A DNA stretch of 64,000 bases from the NCBI RefSeq assembly GCF_030463565.1, contig NC_134652.1, positions 15,663,397 to 15,727,396 on the forward strand, written 5' to 3'. The translations under genes were made by a program, and so were the position numbers. Positions 47,024 through 59,944 of the stretch are shown here, piece after piece. The stretch is from Pelecanus crispus (lineage: Eukaryota; Chordata; Aves; Pelecaniformes; Pelecanidae). Under the pieces are notes generated by a model. That model ran no database searches and was not told the DNA's origin. It worked only from the letters and a program-made list of their open reading frames with translations. Every line of letters starts with the position of its first letter. Positions within the stretch are counted from its first letter, which is position 1.

Positions 47024-47079
47024 AGAACTGAATCCATAGGGCATTTCTGGAGACTTTAACGCCTATGGAATTCAGTTCT
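47024..47079. repeat. imperfect inverted repeat (hairpin), 17-bp stem with one bulge
   Basis: The left arm 47024-47040 (AGAACTGAATCCATAGG) pairs with the right arm 47062-47079 along its full length with one extra base in the right arm. The loop is 21 bases. A further GCTGC/GCAGC pair lies outside an internal loop of 8-9 bases. Confidence 0.85.
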
Positions 47080-50000
47080 CAGAGCCAAGCAGCCAGTGTG
47101 AGTCGGCTTCCCCTGGCCCCAGCCAGCTGCATCTCCATCTGCAAGGGGGGGAAAAATAGCAAAGAGCTCATCATGTCGCTGACACAGTGCAGGCACTGAG
47201 CTGACACAGATTTCTGCATCGGGGAGCTGCTGCAAGGAGTGGACTCTGGCACCTCTCGCTCTCGCCCCAGAAGCGGCACACACGGCCGCAGCTTTCTTTG
47301 GAAACTTTGCTCAAGTTGGCTGCTTTTTTTTTCTGCTGCTTCCACGTGTCATCCTGAGCTGCTGCAAAGCTTCAGGTCAGCCCTGAGCTCTGTAAACCTG
47401 CAGGAGCTATAAAAGAAATACCATTTCTTCCAGATGGTGCTGGTATTTGCAGGTGCATTGGGAATCCTGCCTACATGTTTGCCATGCACATGGGTGGGAA
47501 CACATCCCTCAGTCTAAACTGTTCCTCTGCGTGTGTATCTGAACGTGGGGCACAGCCATGCCGGGAGCAGCAGGGGGGACGCTCAGCACTGCAGGAGCAT
47601 CTCAGCGCTCCCGGGCACCAGACCTCTGCTCCGCTCATACCGAAACCAGCGCTCGCAGGAGCCCCTGGAACCAGAATGTGCCAGCTGAGGGATGGAAATG
47701 GTTTGTGCAGCAGGTGGTACCACGGGTGGACCACGAGGCGCAGCGGAGCCTGCCCATTTGGGACTGAGAAGAGATGGGGGGTAATTCTGCAGCTTAAAAT
47801 GAAGCAGTGAAAGGCCTTTCCCAGGCAGCTCAGAGAGCGGATCCAGGCTCAGTCTGGGCCAAGCTGGGACATGCTGGTGTATCCCACAACTACTCATGTG
47901 CCTTTTGCTGCCCCATACTCCCATCCTCCACTTTGGACTGCAAAGCTCACGTGCATGGAGGGGCAGACTTGGGGGACACATGGGGACCCCTGTGAGGAGC
48001 CACGGAGGTGCTGACGCTGCCAGCAGATTTGGGCAACCTCAGTCCTCAGCAGCAGATGTTAATTTTCAAACCCAGGGACTGAGCTGATAGCTGAAAGGCA
48101 GGGAGAGGCTTTTTTTTGGCTTGGCAGTAGTTTGACGCAGTTGTGTCGACAGTGGCTCAGGGTGACTCGGGCAGGAGTAACCACTGGGAGAGGGTCACAG
48201 CCCTTTGCCTGTATGCCGGCAGTGCAGGAGGGGAGCCCTCGGGTCTGCCCGATCAGCAGAAGAGACGGGAAATGACACACACACTTTGGAGCACAGGAAA
48301 AGATTTCAATGGGGGAAGCACCGAGCAACTGTTGGCGTGAGGAGCTAACTCCACAACTGCTCAACAGCCATCCCGGGGCTCCATTTAATCCATCTGTGGG
48401 GAGTCCAAGTTCAGCCAGGGCAGCGTGAACTCACCGTCCTGACAAGTGTCCCAAGGGAGCCAAGCCCTATTGCAAAAGCTGTGGGATCCCAAGCTGTGGG
48501 TCCCAGTCCCGACACATCCCGGGGACTACATGCAGCAGTACCACAGGGGCTACCTGGAGGGACAGCAGTGGAGGGAGATGGGGTAAAGCAGAGCCTTACA
48601 CCAGGGTCCCCCCACCCTGCAGCAGGTGGTCGGTGTCAAAGAGGTGGCTCAGGGACCCAGCTGTGCACTGTGCTGTTTTTCAGACCACCATGGCATGGCA
48701 GAGAGGTTCAATAGCTCTGAGCCCCCTGAGCTCAGAAAAATGGGGTGATCTCCCCCCTTCTCATCCTCCCCTGGCTCTGCAGGCAGGCACCAGTGCCAGG
48801 GAGCGGGGCAGGAGGGCAGCCTGCCAGAGATGCTACAGCCAGGTGGGCGGCCTGCGATGGCTGGTAGGGATGGCGTGCTTTAGGGCTGCTCCTTGGCCAG
48901 CTCATGCCATGGGTGGTCGCCCTGCGGTCCTTGGCTATTTAAACACATGGAAAGCCTTTGTGCTTCATTTTTTAAGCCGTAAAACTCCTCTCCAATGCAT
49001 TTACCCCAAAAGGGTTGAAGGATCGCTGCTGTTCAAAGTGCTGGCCACCCACCTTCAGCCCTCGGCCACTTTGAGCAACCACCACTTTCAGGAACCGAAA
49101 GGTGGAGGCGAGGGAAAAGCCTTCCTCCCCATCTTCCTCCGTGGGCTGGTTTGCAAAGAAAGGGGAAGGGTGTCAAGCAGACGTGTGGGCGAGCAGGATG
49201 GGGGCCAACCCCAACAAGCCCTCCCTGATGGTGCTCTGGGAGTCATCTCTGTCCCTCGCTCCGTGGCCCCAGGGCAGTGACGTGCGTGCTGGGGCCGCGT
49301 GGGACAGCTGAGCAGCTGCCTGGCATGTGTCCTGCTGTGCCCTGCGCCCCTGCCCTCCCTGGGATGGGACAGGGACAGCTCCACTTTCAGCGTCCTGCCT
49401 GTGGGTGCTGGGGCTGGCGCACCCCATCGCTGAAAGGCACCGGGGGCAGTTTGACCCGGGTGCAATGGGAAGCCCACAGGGGCCAAGCTGGGAAAGGAGG
49501 GGTCGAAATGCAAACTCAGACAAGCTCCAACTCTTTTCTTTCACTCCTGGCTGTTCTGCAAGCAATGACCTGACAACATGGCATGCACAGCACGCCTGGA
49601 ACCAAGGGGCCCGGGGAGGGAGGAGCGATGTGGGCTCTCCGTGGGGCACGGCACTGCAGGCAGCCACGGGGTGCAGGAGGCTGCGACTCCCCTCCAGCGG
49701 TGCTGGGCTCCCGTACTGTGGGCAAAGGGAGGGCACTACCCAACCTCTTGCTTCCAGACCCATCCCTTCTTGTGAGAGCAGGTGCTTCTGTGGTATTTTC
49801 AGGATGCTTGTGCAGGTTCCTATGCACTCTGTGTGCCAGGCACATCTCCTCCGGGCTCTGCCTTTGCTCCTTGGTGCTCCCATTTCCAGCTTTGCCCCAG
49901 GTTCCTGCACCCAGGCAGGGCCAGGGCTGGTTTTGGCCCTGTGTCTTTTGGGGTATCCTTGACCCCTGGTCTGCACTGGAGCAGGGTGCCAGGTAATGCC

Positions 50001-51289
50001 AGGGAGGGCAGGGATGAATGGAGATGTGGGAGCCATCTGGGTGCTGGGTGTTCTGTTGGTGTGGAGGTGCTCTGCCCTGGCTCGACCCTGTGTTTTCTTG
50101 AGGATGTGATGCAGCACTGAGCTACGGGGTGACCAGCATGTGCTGAGCCCCTTGCCCTAGCTCAGCGCCGTGGAGGATTGCATCAGCCCAGCTGCCAGCC
50201 ATGCAGGTGGGGGTTTCATAGGCACCCCCCCATTGGCACCCTACACCACTTAAATCCACCTCTCTGCCTGGCTTGGGGCGTGCAGGGTTCCCATGCCAGT
50301 TTTGGTACACATCCCCTGGTGCTGGCTGTCCCAGGCTTGTTCTGCCTCTGGAAGAGGTCTGGATTTGAGACCCTGATGTTGATCCCAGCAGCCAGGTGAC
50401 AGCTTGTTGGAACTGGCAGATGCGCCCAGGAGCAGGTACCAGGGAAAAGATGGGCTCCAGCACGGAAGCCAAGAAGTTGAGAGCTCCTCAAGGCTCCTGA
50501 CCTCAGCCTGAAAATGCTGGTGAGTCAAGACACCCCAGGCAAGCGGGTGCCCGGTGAGCTGCTGCTGTTGCTGCTGTGGGGTTTTCTGTGTTGCACTGAG
50601 TTAATCTGCAGCCCCTCACAGCCCCTGCTCCTGGGGCAGGAGGCTCCAAGGCCCCAGGGCAGCAGTGATCGGAAATGGCCAGCTGGGAGCTGGGGGCAGC
50701 CGGGCCCTGGAGAGAACCCACGGCAGTACCCATGGGTGCATCGAGCTGCTGCAAGAGCCACCCCAGGGAGGCATCCCCCCAGCCCTGTGTGTCCAGCACC
50801 CACCTCTCTGCAGGGCTGTGTGAGGTACACTTTGCCTTCCCTGCGAAACCCCTGTTTCCTTTCTCTGCAACAGCTAGGGGAAATACTATCAGCAAAGACG
50901 AAATACCCCAGCTGAGCACCCTGGCCTGGCCCTCAGAGCAGAGCAGAGACGGCCACGCAAGCCTATTTCCCGATGGCGAGCCATGTCAGGAGGCGATGGG
51001 AGGACGTGGGAAAGCAGGCGTTCACACATGGCCAACCCCACCAGCCAGAAATCACCGCCACACCAGTGCAGCCCTGAGCTGCTGGTCGCATTTAGCCCTT
51101 CCTTGCTTTCATCCTCCCTCCCTCCCGTGGGGGACACGGAGCAGGCTGGAGGGCTCCCCTCTCCCTCGCTCCCGGGGAGGCAAAGCACGAGCGACTGCTC
51201 CAGGAGGGGAAGCGGCTGCCTTGCCAGGACCCCCAAGGAGCAGCGCTTTCCTTTTGGTGTTGCCAACTAATTAGCCCGGGGTTACTGGT

Positions 51290-52080
51290 TAGCCAGGACG
51301 TGCCCGGGGCCGAGCAGTGGAATCGCGTGGGTGCTGCAGAGCCGCGGGCGCCGCGCTGACACGGTGGCTGGGACGTTAATCCAGGGGGTTTCACTTTGTC
51401 TTCCCAGGAAGTTTGCAGGAATATGCCTCCCCTCCCCCGCCCTTTAAAATACTAGCAGAACGGGTCCGGTTTTACAGATTACCAAAAAAGCCAGGGACAG
51501 AAGCGAAGATGCTCGTGCCCCACGCGTGGGGTCGGGCACCTCCTCTCCCGCTTCCCGCAGGCGGGAGCGAGCGCGTTGCCATCGGCCGCGAGACATCACT
51601 GCATCCCCGCTGCTCGGCGTGGGGAGAGCTGCCCTCCGCAGCACCCGGCCTGTGGCTCCTTGGGAGAGCACCAGCGAAGAAATCACCCCGTACCCAACCG
51701 AATTGGCCCCCCTGCTCCGGCGCAGACCCTCCCGCAGCGGCGGCGTGACCCTGGCACTCACCCGGCAGCTCCGGCTCCCGTCAAGGCAGGTCTGCGAGCG
51801 GCGGGGCTGGAGGCACTGTTAAATATTGCAGCCGACTTACTCACTTCTCTTCCTGGACGGCAGCGTGCAGAGTTTCCACCCACTTCTGTCACCTTTGGTT
51901 TCCAGGCTTTCTGAGAAAAGGGGAAGCCGTGGGAGGGAGCAACCGGCATCCCCGTGCCAGGGCCGCAGCCCCCAGCAGCCTCTGCTTCCCGGGAAGGGGC
52001 GGATGCCGGAGAGGGGGCTGCTTTCCCGGGAAGCTGCAGCATGGCCAGCGAGCCCGCTCTGCTCTCGCCGGGCTGCCCTG
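51290..52080. promoter_or_regulatory. orphan CpG-rich block
   Basis: CpG dinucleotides are dense here, especially 51300-51375, 51515-51620 and 51710-51810, compared with surrounding GC-rich but CpG-poorer sequence. A TTTAAAATAC motif lies at about 51443. No recognised first exon adjoins it. It may be the promoter of an unidentified gene or a distal CpG island. Confidence 0.4.
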
Positions 52081-52754
52081 CACCCCATGACCCTGCTGGG
52101 CTGGGGAGATTTTCCTCCCCAGCTGAGCGGAGGGGATGCCTGGGCGCTGCCTCCCTGGCACAAGCTCAAGGGTGGCTGTCCGACCAGCTCAGCCTTCCCC
52201 TTTGGGAGTGAAAATCCCCCCCCCGGGACTCAGACGCATCCTGGCCTCAGCCAGTCAAAGCCCATCCACCTCCTCCTTTAACGTAGTGCCTCTGCAAGGG
52301 GTGGCAGCACCGGGCTTGGGGTCACCTCCGCATCGCCGACACCTGTGGTGAGCGGTGTCCGTCCTCAGCCTGCAGAGCCTTGCCAGCAGCAGGCGCTGCC
52401 ACAGGCCCGGCAACGTGGCGGCCAGCGTTCCATCCAGCAGCATGCCTGCTGGCACCGCAGGGGCTGGTTGCCGTCCCCTGGGACATCGATAGGGCAGGTA
52501 GCGCCCGCCGGTTACGGCTCTGGCAGGATGAGCGCGTGTGCCTGGTGGGACTGCTTTTCCGTAAGGTCCCGTTGGCCAGCGTCCTCTTCCCGTCCTTTCC
52601 CCCCGGTGCTGCCGAACGCCCAACCATTGTTTTTGCTCAGAAATGACGTCAGGTCCCCCAGGGTTCCCCTCCGCCGGTGGTTTGGAAATGAGAGTCTGGG
52701 GCCCTGGCACAGGCTGCAGCTCTGAGCTGATGGTGCAGCGAGCACCGCTGCTCC

Positions 52755-52805
52755 TCCTGCACCACGGTGAACAAATTGATAAATAAATTGGCAAATAAAT
52801 TGACA
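52755..52805. repeat. short A/T-rich tandem repeat
   Basis: About three copies of an 11-12-base unit, (A)AAATTG(A/G)(T/C)AAAT, stand in tandem within GC-rich surroundings. Confidence 0.6.
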
Positions 52806-55800
52806 GGGGGATGGCGAGATGCCTCGGCATACCTGTCTGCCTGCACCACCCCTGCCTGGACTTGAGAGCTGCCCCACGGGTTTAGATGACATTTACAGAG
52901 TGGTTTTGTCTTTTGGGGGCTGCCGTGTGTTTCTGGGGCGGGAAGCACCTGGAAGGCTGTGCCACAGAGGTGACTGAACCGAAGCCACAGATTTATCCAT
53001 GCAAGCCCCTAAAAACAGCTGGCATCACCAGTTCAGGGCTTCGGGGTGTGTTTTCAGGTGGCCAGGCGTGGGCTTGGCTGCCTGCCCCCGATTTGCGTGG
53101 CCACCGCTCTCTGCCCCGCATCTCCGTCATGGCGGGGCTGGACGGGAACTTTGGCATGTGAATCAGTCAGCTGAAATATCTCCTGTTTCTCAAGGCCGGG
53201 CTGCCCTCCTGCCCGCAGCAGGTCCCACCCGGGCATGACACAGCTTACGAGCACCCACTGCTCCCTCCGCCGCAGCCGTCGCCCCAGCAGGTCCCAGTCC
53301 CACACCGGAGGGCTGGGTGTCTCCCCACTCCTGCCTTCACTAGCTGCTGCCCCAGCTGGCTGCTCAGCCCTCCCCAGAGCAGCGCTGCAGCATCGGGCTG
53401 TGCCACTGCTGTCCCCATCGGGGATGGGGTCTGGCCAAACCCCTCCTCAGCACTGGCTGCCTTACTCCTCCTTGCTGGGGTTGGATGCACGTTAAGAGCC
53501 CCAGACATGCCTCCGCCCGCTGCTCCTGATGCCTTCCCCAGGATGAGGTTTGCCCACAGAAGGGTTTTCTCCCTTCCCAGTACCACGGCTGGCCCCGGCC
53601 GCTGCTTCGCACCATCCGCCTTGGCACATGGGTCCCACACCCACCTGCACACCCGGGCTGGCAGGGCTCCGCACACCTCTGCCTGCTGGGAAGGGTCCGG
53701 TGCGCTCCTGAGTTGGAAAACTGCTGGGGGACGGGGGGAGAAGCAGGCATGAAAGAGGCACAAGTGGGGCAACCAGGGAAGCCACTGCAGGCCTGAGGCC
53801 AGGGGGATGGGCTGTGAGCACGGCAGCAGGGCAGCTCTGACCCCATGCAATGCGTGGGAGGAAGGGGCTGCACAGCTTTGCCAGCTCCCATGATGCAGTT
53901 CATGGGAGGAAGAGGAGGAGGAGTTTGCTTGGAGTTGGGGTGATGACCTGGCTCCCAGTTTTTGTGGCTCTCCTGGGCAGGGGTGGGCGAGCAGGAGCAG
54001 ACCCCAGGGCTCACCCTGCAGTGCGTGGGACCCATCCCTTCCTTCCCCATGACATTTGAGCAACCCAAACTCAATGCCATCCCCAGTCCCTGTTTCTCCA
54101 GATTCCCCCTGGTTTCCCCTCAGCTGAGGGCAGCGGGCGTGAGTGAGGAGCCGGCTGGCCCAGCTCCCTGCGGAAGCACGGCAGCTCAGTGTTTATCGGG
54201 GGGAAGCGGGAGCTTCCTGCAGCCTCACTGGGCTGGGAGTGTGGGTGGGCATGGGGGGTTCACCCTCGGGGGGTCCCGTGGGAGGGGAGGTAGGGGGACA
54301 GCCCTCCACAGGGCTGGGGCTTCACCATGGGGGAAGAAAATCCACTTTCCAGCTCTGGGGAGGGGGCAGAGGAAGAGACAGCAGCACGATTTTCCTGCCT
54401 GTCCAAAGAAATTCAGTTAAAAAACCCCACCTTTGAGCTCCTGCGACTGCAGAGTAAGCTAGCCAGCAAGACCAAGGTGCACTTCAGGTCTCAGAAATTA
54501 GCTGGCAACTGAAACACCTCGCAGTGTTATTGTTCAAAGCAGCAAGTGGCCTTAAGGGAAGGGCTGATGCATGCTTTACAAGTGCCTGAGCCCCGCAGTA
54601 CTGCGGGGTGTTGGACAAAACATGATGCAGCTGCCCAGCGCCCTGGGGAGGACACCTGGAAAGGGGACCCGTGAAATGGCTGCAGCCTGCGGGACTGTCC
54701 CAGTGGCCAGCCACAGCCCCTGGGGCTGAGTGGGACAAGGGCTTCCCCAGCTCCACTGCCGGCTGAGATGTGGTCCCTTCCAGGGAGATGCGGTCCCTTC
54801 CCGGGAGGGAGCAGCAGGATATGGCCCCAGGCTGTGCACAGCAGGGAGGCTGCAGCTGGAGGTGCTGCAGGGCAGCAGTTGGTGGTCAACCCTTTAGTAG
54901 ACACTAGAGAATCCCAAAGGAGAGCCCAGATCCAGACTCATGCCCAGCCAGCACCAGCCACCCCTCTCCAGACAAGGTTTCTCTCTGGCATGGACTCGCA
55001 GGTGTCTAATACAGAGCTAATCCCACGCCTTAGCTGAGGCTCAGTCCATCTCCAGACCTAAACCTATGGACATTGGGCTTCATGTGATTCAGTGTCTGGC
55101 TCTTGTGCTTCTTTCCTTTTATCTTTCCTCTAAGCCAGCAAACCGCCTGCACACCCCTGTTCCTTCACCAAAAAATGTAATATGCGGGGGAAACCACATC
55201 ATTCAGCCTTGCCCTTGGGATGAAAGATGTGGTGTTTGGGGCAGTTTGGGCTCAGCAGATGCTTTTTCCGCTGTGAAACTGTGACAGCAGGAGGCCAGAG
55301 ACACCCTCGCTGAAAGAGTCGAGCAGCCTTGGCTCGTCTGTGGAGCCTGATCCCTCGAAACTGGGTTTGAGGGGCTGCACCAGTGGCCTCTGAGCCAGGG
55401 TGGCAGGACAGGTGGCAGCCCCGGGGATGCTGGTGCGAAGGACTCCTGCCCACCAAGCCCTGCACTGAGCGTTTGCATGCTGCAGAGGAGCTCAGCCGTG
55501 GTTATAACCATCAGTGATGTCTCGCAAGAAACCTCTGCCTGTGAAGGCACGGCCAGCAGTGGGTATTTTCTTGCCGCGGGGACTCGCTCTGCCTCTCTCC
55601 CCTGCAGAGCTTTCTGTACGCAGCCAGGGTTTCGCTCAGGCTGCACCTCTCTGAGCTCAGGCTCCCCCTCCACCTGCCTGGCTATTTTTATCCCATGTCA
55701 GATTTTCACATCCTTTGAGACCTTCTGCCCTCTGGCCACATGGATAGAAATTGGGTGACATTTCCTAAATTACCAGGAAGGAGGAGAAATGGAAATGAAC

Positions 55801-57835
55801 AGGGGACATGCATAGGAGTTGGGCTGGTGCAACTGCCAGAGATGGCATTTACCTCTCAGAGCAACTCCTTCTGTCCCCAAAGAGACGCTGAAGGCAGCAC
55901 ACACCCCACGCAGCTCCCCACTAAGTGTGCTCCGGCAGCACAAACCAGTCGCCTCTGCGCTGGCGGCCCTGGAGGAAGCGTGGCCGGGGGGGGGAAGGGA
56001 GTTTCTCAGGTTGTTTTTCCCCTCAAGGTTCCTGTTTCCCCGCCAGCCCTGGTCCACAGATGCCAGCAGCCCTCCCCATCCCCACGTAGCTTTGCAGAGG
56101 GGGCAGAGTGGATGGTTAGGGCTGAAGGAGCCCGGGAGATGGAGGAGGGCTGGGGAGAGTGGGGCACGGGGAGACAGGGGTGCCCTCGTGTCCTGCTGCC
56201 GGCACAGCCCTGCCTGCCAGCAGCCCTGAAACTCTTTGGGAGCCAAATCTGCTGGCGGGGAAGGGAGGGAAACCGCAGGGCTGAGTCACTCCTCTGAAGG
56301 CATTTGCATCTGGGCAAATTCCAGTCGAGCCACCCTCCCGCTACCTCTGTGCGGGGCGTCACGGGGCGGCTTACAGGAACGCCGGCCGGCCACGCTCAGC
56401 CAGTGGCCAGGCAGCATCCAGCGCCAGCTCCGGTGGGTTTCCACTGAAAGGCAGGAAGGCTTCCCAGTGGGAAAAGCTGCGCTGGTGAAGCAGAAACAAG
56501 AGTGAAGGCGAGCAGGGCTGCGGGGAAGCCGAGCCTCTTACCAGAAACAGCAAAGTGGGGTGCTGGCTGGGCATCGCTGCCTTTCAGCGTCTCCAAAAAG
56601 CAGGCAGGCTGGGGGTGGTCCCCCTGCAAGCTTTGCATTAGCAAACAAGGCAGGATTTGGGGTGACTGGCTGCAGGTGGTGACCCCAGCCCAGCAGATGC
56701 TGCTCCAGGGATTTAGGCTAGTGGAGGAGCGGCTTACGAGGAGGACGCAGAGCTGGGAGCACCCTGAAGGCTGCCGCAGCACCAGCAGAAGCCCGTGTGT
56801 TTGGCAGGGGTGGCAGAGGGGTTGGAAGAAAGGCGTCAGGGCTGGAGTTTCCCACCAGCTGCGGGGGTGGGCGAAGGTGGAGGAGCCACCTTGAAGGTCA
56901 CAGGGTAGAAATAGCTTCTCCAGGAATGAAAGTGCAGCAAAAGGGCGTTTCTTCGCCCTCAGAAACATCTTGGGGAGCTGTAGGGGGGTAGGGTTGACCC
57001 TGGTGCTCCCCCATGTCCCACCCCTGGTGCAGCCCCCAAACTGCCGGGGTGCTGCCAGTGTCAGGAATGCCAGCGGGAGTCCTGGGTGCCCAGCACAAGC
57101 ACAAGGTGCATTTTGGGCTTCCCTGCTGGAAAAGGCTGGTGAGCCCTGGGCAGTGTCGTGCTGCCTCTTCCCTATGCTCTGCACCCAGGGCTGATGTTTC
57201 CCCAAGGTTTAAATCCCACTGATGTGCAAAACCATGTTCCTGCTTGAAAAGAGCCTGGCTAGGGTCAGGTGCTGTGCATGGCTGGAGCAGGATGGATCCT
57301 GGGATGGGTCCCAGCCCAGGGTTGGGCTCAGGCATCTCAGGGTGAGAGATCAAGTGCCCATGTCCAGATCTGGGACCCTTCGCGCAGTGCTGGAGCTCTG
57401 CGCATCGTCTCGGCGGCGTCCGACCTCCCACTCCTCCCTCTAGCGGCTAAAATCCCGGCATCGCCCAGGGCTCCCATCACCCCCAGCACCGCCCGGGGCT
57501 GGGGCTGGGGCATGGGGGTGCAGGGGGACCCTTCCCCCTCAATGACCCCACACTGGGACATTGGGTGTGTGACCCCAGTCCCTGCCACCCCTCCTGGCAG
57601 GGATGCTCCTGCCTGCCCCAGGTTTCATCTGAGAGGGGATGGAGCTTTGCAGAGGGATTTTGGATTAGGGACCATGTTACACGTGATGGGAAGCTTTTGC
57701 CTGGTGCGGGGCAGGCATCATGCTGGTCCTCACATGGCTCCATGCCCACAAATGCCCAATGAGGAATGCCAAGGGAAATGTCAGCTCATCTCTAAGTAAT
57801 TTCTTTCAGCTAGCCTTGCAATTAGTCCCTTGGGG

Positions 57836-57856
57836 AAAAAAAAAAAAAAAAAAAAA
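57836..57856 (+). repeat. A-homopolymer
   Basis: A run of 21 A in GC-rich surroundings. No retrocopy body was recognised upstream. Confidence 0.9.
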
Positions 57857-58073
57857 GAGGTTTTGGGCTTAGCCAGCGGTTCTCTCTGCGAACGTTGCCC
57901 TCATCTTGTAACTAGGGCACAGTGGGAGGCGAGAGCCAGTTAGCTCTTAGCTAGCATCAAGCTTTTTGCAGAGAGCGCGAGGCGGATGCAATGAGGCTGC
58001 CGTGGTGCTGGGCTGCTCCCCGGGCAGGCCACGCTCCTGCTGGGGTAGGGAAAGGGCCTGCAGAGGCTGAGTG

Positions 58074-58124
58074 GGCAGCGAGGGGTGCACGGCAGCGAGG
58101 GATGCACGGCACTGAGGGGTGCAC
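58074..58124. repeat. 17-bp tandem repeat, three copies
   Basis: Units 58074-58090, 58091-58107 and 58108-58124 read GGCAGCGAGGGGTGCAC with one and two substitutions respectively. Being 17 bases long, the unit would shift frame if translated. Confidence 0.9.
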
Positions 58125-59925
58125 AGTGAACGGCAGCTCGCCTGCATCCAGCCACCCAGCTCGGGGCACGCTGCGGCTTCCTTTCCCCTCCACACCCCAT
58201 AAGTGTTGTGCAGGTGTGCATGGACCACAGGTTTGCTCCTGCACTTGTGCTTTGACGCAAGACAGGTTGGGAGATTATGGAGAAGGAGGCATGGAGCCGC
58301 GGCTCCCCAAGCCGGGAATCGGTGCAGTGTTGTTCCCGGAAATCCATCTGGGATCCACCTACTGTTTACAGAGGAAAGTGCAGTGAATCATCTGTGTGGG
58401 GAAGGAAAATACACCAAACTTGAGCCTTTTTCAGCTTTCCGGGCAAGTGAAAGCTGCTGGGAGACCACCTGACTGGGAGCAGACCCAGCTCAGCAACCCG
58501 GGCGCCCCAGGGATGGGTGCGAGGGCTGGCACTGCTTGGAGGGATCTCTGTCCTGGGACAGGGCACCTGTTTCTACCCCAGCCCAATAAGCAAGGGTAGC
58601 TGAAACCACTGCAGCCATCAGCGGCAGTGCTCTGCTCCCCGCAGGCCAGCCCAGGGGAGCACCCAAAGTGCTGTTTGCCAGGCAGATGTCCTGGCTGGTG
58701 GGGAAGAGGTGACACTTGGAAATAAATGCTTTTCTCTAGACATGGGAGAAGACCAGTCTGGATATGGGTTTGCTATAGTAAGGACTGGGCTACTACAGCT
58801 GCCCGAGCATAGGGGCACAGAGCCCTTGGAGAGGGCCTGGGGTGCTCCACAGGGCCTCCAGAAGGACACAGGTCTGCTGGGGTCCCTCCGATGCCTCTGC
58901 CAGCCCCCTGGGCTGTCTCAGGTGCCCCTCAGGCAGAGCTCAGGCAGCTAAACTGAGCCCTCAGCATCTCAGCACAACACATGAGAAAAGGTTGCTTCCA
59001 TTTGCAATAAATGGCAGATGAGAAAAGGGTTTGTATCCTTAAAGAGCTGTGTTACCTTCCAGCTGCAGCAGCCAGAGCAACCACTCTCCCCACAGATATG
59101 GCCTTAAACCAAGCTGCCTGGTGCTGAGACCTGTGTGCTCTACCCCCAGGGCTGCAGCAGAAGAGGAGGGTGATGCTGGCTTCCTTTAGCACCTGGAGAG
59201 CATTTGGGATGGGGTCTGAGCCTCGTTAGGATCCACCAGTGGGAGATGGGAAGCGCAGACTACAGGCACCTGTGGCCAGCAAATAAAGGTCATGGCAGGC
59301 AAACCTAGCAACTTGCTGCTGGATCCCTGGAGTTGCTATGGGGAAAACTGGGTCCCTCCCAGAGGTGTGCTCTGGGGTCTCCAGAAAGTCACCAGGAGCA
59401 GAAACTGGAGGTAAGGGGAGAAGACTCCTAAAATCCAGCTGCGACCCTAGTTGGGGGTGGTAACAGGTGCTGTGTGGGTAGCAGAGGGCTGACCCTGCAC
59501 AGGGGCTGAAGCCCTGATGCCACCCTGGCTGCTGACCCAGCTTTGGGCTCCTGTGGGGCTAGGGAGGTTGCACCTGCTAGAGGGGACAGGAGCAACTGGA
59601 TTACAGGCAGGGTGTTGAAGTGCAATAGCTGTGAAGCTGGAGCGGAGACCCTCAGGAAGCCTGCACTTCTTTGTATCCCAAGCCAGAGCCGATGCCCCAG
59701 GCAAAAGGGAAATGTTCAGCATTCAATGGATAAATTAAAGGAATCAAAAAACTGTGGGCTATTGGGTATGTTACCCTTCAATACAAATGCAGGTGTGTCA
59801 GCCCTGCATGCTGAGGGAAGGTTTTTGGCTGGATGGAGCTGGAACAGCAGAAGGTGCAGGAGAAGAGGGCTCCTGGACAGACCCTGCGCATGAAGAGTGC
59901 AGCTGAAAGCCAAAAAGTTAGAATT

Positions 59926-59944
59926 AAAAAAAAAAAAAAAAAAA
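59926..59944 (+). repeat. A-homopolymer
   Basis: A run of 19 A, again without a recognisable retrocopy beside it. Confidence 0.9.

Noticed and set aside
48633..49280. A 215-codon plus-strand frame
   Set aside because: No recognisable family, mixed composition, and neighbouring frames are equally open.
49173..50117. A 314-codon minus-strand frame, with overlapping frames on the plus strand
   Set aside because: Overlapping opposite-strand frames of similar length share the region, and none shows domains, biased codon use or splice context.
50514..50915. Frame starting with a leucine-rich, signal-like segment
   Set aside because: The remainder is Pro/Ser/Gly-rich with no motif, and several other frames are open over the same bases.
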